The notes under the pieces were generated by a model. It was not told where the DNA came from, did not search any database, and saw only the letters and a program-made list of their open reading frames with translations. Made by a program: the position numbers and the translations under genes. DNA of 64,000 nucleotides from Glycomyces buryatensis (lineage in GTDB: Bacteria; Actinomycetota; Actinomycetes; Mycobacteriales; Micromonosporaceae). The stretch spans positions 28,043-92,042 of the forward strand of contig NZ_STGY01000004.1 of NCBI RefSeq assembly GCF_004912275.1, written 5' to 3'. How positions within the stretch are numbered: the first letter of the stretch is position 1; the number at the start of each line of letters is the position of its first letter. Positions 61,610 to 64,000 of this stretch are shown in pieces.

Positions 61610-63943
61610 ATGCATACGTTGCTCGCCAACGGCGACGAGGGCGTAGGCCAGCTGACGAGCTCCAATGTGAGCCTCGTCGTGCTTGCCGCGGCACTCGCGC
61701 TCGTCGCCCTGGGAGGTGCCGCCGCGCTCGTCAAGAGCATCCTGGCGGCCGACACCGGCACCGACAAGATGCGCGAAATCTCCGGCGCCGTCCAAGAGGG
61801 CGCCTCCGCTTACCTGCGCCGCCAGTTCCGCGCGCTCGGGATCTTCGTGGTCGCCGCCGTCGTCCTGCTCTTCCTGCTGCCCGCGGAGGGCGGCACGGAC
61901 GTCCGCATCGGACGCAGCGCGTTCTTCATCGTCGGCGCCGTGTTCAGCTCGTTCATCGGCTGGGCGGGCATGAACATGGCCACCCGCGCCAATGTGCGCG
62001 TGGCCGCGGCGGCCCGTGACGGCAAGCCGACCAATGCGATGCATCTGGCCTTCCGCACCGGCGGCGTGGTCGGGTTCCTCACGGTCGGGCTCGGTCTGCT
62101 CGGCGCCTCGATCGTGGTCTTCGTCTACCAGGGCGACGCCGCGGTGGTCTTGGAGGGCTTCGGCTTCGGCGCGGCCCTGCTGGCCATGTTCATGCGTGTC
62201 GGCGGCGGCATCTTCACCAAGGCCGCCGACGTCGGCGCCGACCTGGTCGGCAAGGTCGAGCAGGGCATCCCCGAGGACGACCCGCGCAACCCCGCCACCA
62301 TCGCCGACAACGTGGGCGACAATGTCGGCGACTGCGCCGGCATGGCCGCCGACCTGTTCGAGTCCTACGCGGTCGTCCTGGTCGCGAGCCTCATCCTCGG
62401 CCGCGCCGCCTTCGGCGAGACCGGCCTGGTCCTGCCGCTGCTGGTCGCCTCCGTCGGCATCGTCGTCGCGATCCTCGGCGTGATCATCACCCGCATGCGC
62501 GCCTCCGACGCCTCGGGCCTCAGCGCGATCAACCGCGCCTTCTACATCTCCGCGGTCGCCGCGGCGGCGCTCGTCGCCGCCGCCGTCTTCGCTTACGTCC
62601 CGTCCACGTGGGAAGCGCTCGGCAGCTCGATCGACGCCGCCGAGATCCCCGACATCCCCGTGGGCCCGCAGGTGCTCGCCATCATCGCCGTCGTCATCGG
62701 CATCGCGCTCGCCGCAGCGATCATGGCCCTCACCGGCTACTACACCGACACCCGCCACAAGCCCACGAAGACCGTCTCGGCGGCCACGCGCACCGGCGCG
62801 GCCACGAACATCCTCGCGGGCTTCTCGCTGGGCCTCGAATCGGCCGTCTACACGGCGCTGCTCATCGCCGCCGCGGTCCTGGGCGCCTACCTCCTCGGAG
62901 GCGGCGTCATCCTCGTGGGCCTGTTCGCCGTCGCGCTGGCCGGCTGCGGCCTGCTGACCACCGTCGGCGTCATCGTCGCCATGGACACCTTCGGGCCCAT
63001 CAGCGACAACGCCCAGGGCATCGCCGAGATGTCCGGCGACGTCGAAGGCGACGCCGCCCAGACCCTGACGGACCTGGACGCGGTCGGCAACACCACCAAG
63101 GCCATCACCAAGGGCATCGCGATCGCGACCGCGGTCCTGGCCGCGACGGCCCTGTTCGGCTCCTACACCAACGCGGTGGAGACCGAGGGCCTGATCGGCG
63201 AGCAGCTTATGACGGCGCTCAACATCGCCGACCCGGCCAACATCGTCGGCCTCATCATCGGCGCGGCCGTCGTGTTCCTGTTCTCCGGCCTCGCCATCAA
63301 CGCCGTGGCCCGCTCCGCGGGCGCCGTCGTCAACGAGGTCCGCGACCAGTTCGCGCGCTTCCCGGGGATCATGGAGGGCACCCAGCGTCCCGAATACGGG
63401 CGCGTGGTCGACATCTGCACCCGCGACGCCCAGCGTGAACTCATGACGCCGGGCCTGCTCGCCATCACCGCGCCCATCGCCGTCGGCTTCGGCCTCGGCG
63501 TCGGGCCCCTGGCCGCCTACCTCGCCGGCGCGATCGCCTGCGGCGTGCTCATGGCGGTCATGCTGGCGAACTCGGGCGGCGCCTGGGACAACGCCAAGAA
63601 GGACGTCGAGGACGGCGCCCACGGCGGCAAGGGCTCCGCCGCCCACGAGGCGTCGATCGTCGGCGACACCGTCGGCGACCCGTTCAAGGACACCGCCGGG
63701 CCCGCCATCAACCCGCTGCTCAAGGTCATGAACCTCGTCAGCCTCATCATCGCCCCGGCCGTCGTCGTCTACACCGTCGAGGGTGTCGGCGCCGGAGCCG
63801 ACGGCCCCGTGCGCTGGATCATCGCCGGTCTCGCGGTGGCCGTCCTGGTCACTGCGATCATCATCTCCAAGCGCCGCTCGGCGCTGGTGGAGTCGGGGGA
63901 ATCCAACGCCCCGGAGCCGCTTGAGTCGGTCGAGGTCGGCTAG
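61610..63943 (+). CDS. hppA: H+-translocating membrane pyrophosphatase (K+-independent)
   Basis: A 777-residue integral membrane pump that couples PPi hydrolysis to proton export. Sixteen or so helices are present. PPi-site motifs are DVGADLVGKVEQGIPEDD and NVGDNVGDCAGMAADLFESY, NAQGIAEMSGD, and the C-terminal DNAKKDVEDGAHGGKGSAAH followed by HEASIVGDTVGDPFKDTAGP. The selectivity position reads GNTTKAITKG; lysine there marks the K+-independent class. GGAGG lies 7 nt before the ATG. A candidate -10 TACACT is at 61460-61465. Location after bldG and its partner is as in Streptomyces. The last 57 bases of the window hold nothing I recognise. Confidence 0.95.
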   Translation: MHTLLANGDEGVGQLTSSNVSLVVLAAALALVALGGAAALVKSILAADTGTDKMREISGAVQEGASAYLRRQFRALGIFVVAAVVLLFLLPAEGGTDVRIGRSAFFIVGAVFSSFIGWAGMNMATRANVRVAAAARDGKPTNAMHLAFRTGGVVGFLTVGLGLLGASIVVFVYQGDAAVVLEGFGFGAALLAMFMRVGGGIFTKAADVGADLVGKVEQGIPEDDPRNPATIADNVGDNVGDCAGMAADLFESYAVVLVASLILGRAAFGETGLVLPLLVASVGIVVAILGVIITRMRASDASGLSAINRAFYISAVAAAALVAAAVFAYVPSTWEALGSSIDAAEIPDIPVGPQVLAIIAVVIGIALAAAIMALTGYYTDTRHKPTKTVSAATRTGAATNILAGFSLGLESAVYTALLIAAAVLGAYLLGGGVILVGLFAVALAGCGLLTTVGVIVAMDTFGPISDNAQGIAEMSGDVEGDAAQTLTDLDAVGNTTKAITKGIAIATAVLAATALFGSYTNAVETEGLIGEQLMTALNIADPANIVGLIIGAAVVFLFSGLAINAVARSAGAVVNEVRDQFARFPGIMEGTQRPEYGRVVDICTRDAQRELMTPGLLAITAPIAVGFGLGVGPLAAYLAGAIACGVLMAVMLANSGGAWDNAKKDVEDGAHGGKGSAAHEASIVGDTVGDPFKDTAGPAINPLLKVMNLVSLIIAPAVVVYTVEGVGAGADGPVRWIIAGLAVAVLVTAIIISKRRSALVESGESNAPEPLESVEVG

Positions 63944-64000
63944 GGGGTGTGTGGTGGTGCCGGGTGAGGCTGGATCCGAGTCCATTTGTTCGCTCGCAAG

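Noticed and set aside
61478..63985. 835-codon minus-strand open frame opposite hppA
   Set aside because: Asp/Gly/Arg-rich shadow of a strongly conserved membrane pump; no motif or ribosome site.

Overview
The window is about 70% GC with tightly packed genes, and many genes begin with GTG. Start codons are read either from purine-rich ribosome sites or directly 6-7 nt behind a TANNNT -10 box (leaderless). DUF397, DUF3263, a DUF222/13E12 HNH protein, GuaB1, LpdA, and the order helicase - bldG - anti-sigma factor - hppA, which I recall from Streptomyces, all point to an actinomycete. Glycomycetaceae or Micromonosporaceae are plausible, but sequence alone does not settle the family. It looks like chromosomal core and semi-core DNA. 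I saw no rRNA, tRNA, CRISPR array, prophage or intact insertion sequence.

Layout. 0-13 kb: an unusual protein with an IS110-like N-terminus and a histidine-kinase-like tail; an acidic conserved protein; a deoC - aldehyde dehydrogenase - dehydrogenase-like operon divergent from upp; a Phd/VapC toxin-antitoxin cassette between two near-identical hairpins; phosphoglucomutase; a membrane Ser/Thr kinase; and a methylmalonyl-CoA-mutase-type large subunit. 13-28 kb: M20 amidohydrolase, GGCT-fold protein, LpdA-type flavoprotein, secreted L-type lectin, an ABC exporter divergent from a NarL-type two-component pair, GuaB1, the biotin carboxylase/biotin carrier subunit of an acyl-CoA carboxylase, and a PadR regulator divergent from a DrrAB-type exporter.

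28-44.5 kb is the most coherent block. It holds two nucleotide-sugar dehydrogenases, several GT2 glycosyltransferases, a GT2+GT-B fusion, a Wzt/TagH-type ATPase, a CDP-alcohol phosphotransferase fused to a degenerate nucleotidyltransferase-like domain, and a polysaccharide deacetylase. Together they look like a uronic-acid-containing, phosphodiester-linked cell-surface glycopolymer system. Direct 11-nt repeats resembling a PhoP (PHO) box lie in the divergent region at 30.4 kb, which would fit a phosphate-responsive teichuronic-type polymer. No matching ABC permease lies in the window.

44.5-64 kb: acyl-CoA dehydrogenase with a palindromic operator, DUF222/HNH protein, DUF397 protein, secreted or lipid-facing small proteins, a metallo-beta-lactamase-fold hydrolase, a TauE-type exporter, malate dehydrogenase, a PAP2-like protein, an APC permease, a HAD phosphatase, a 31-residue membrane microprotein coupled to a nitrobindin-like protein, a large DUF1998 helicase, and the bldG - anti-sigma - hppA run. 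The nitrobindin-helicase gap holds the most unusual non-coding DNA: a long hairpin, then a perfect nested three-way-junction fold ending in a T-run, then two perfect DnaA boxes.
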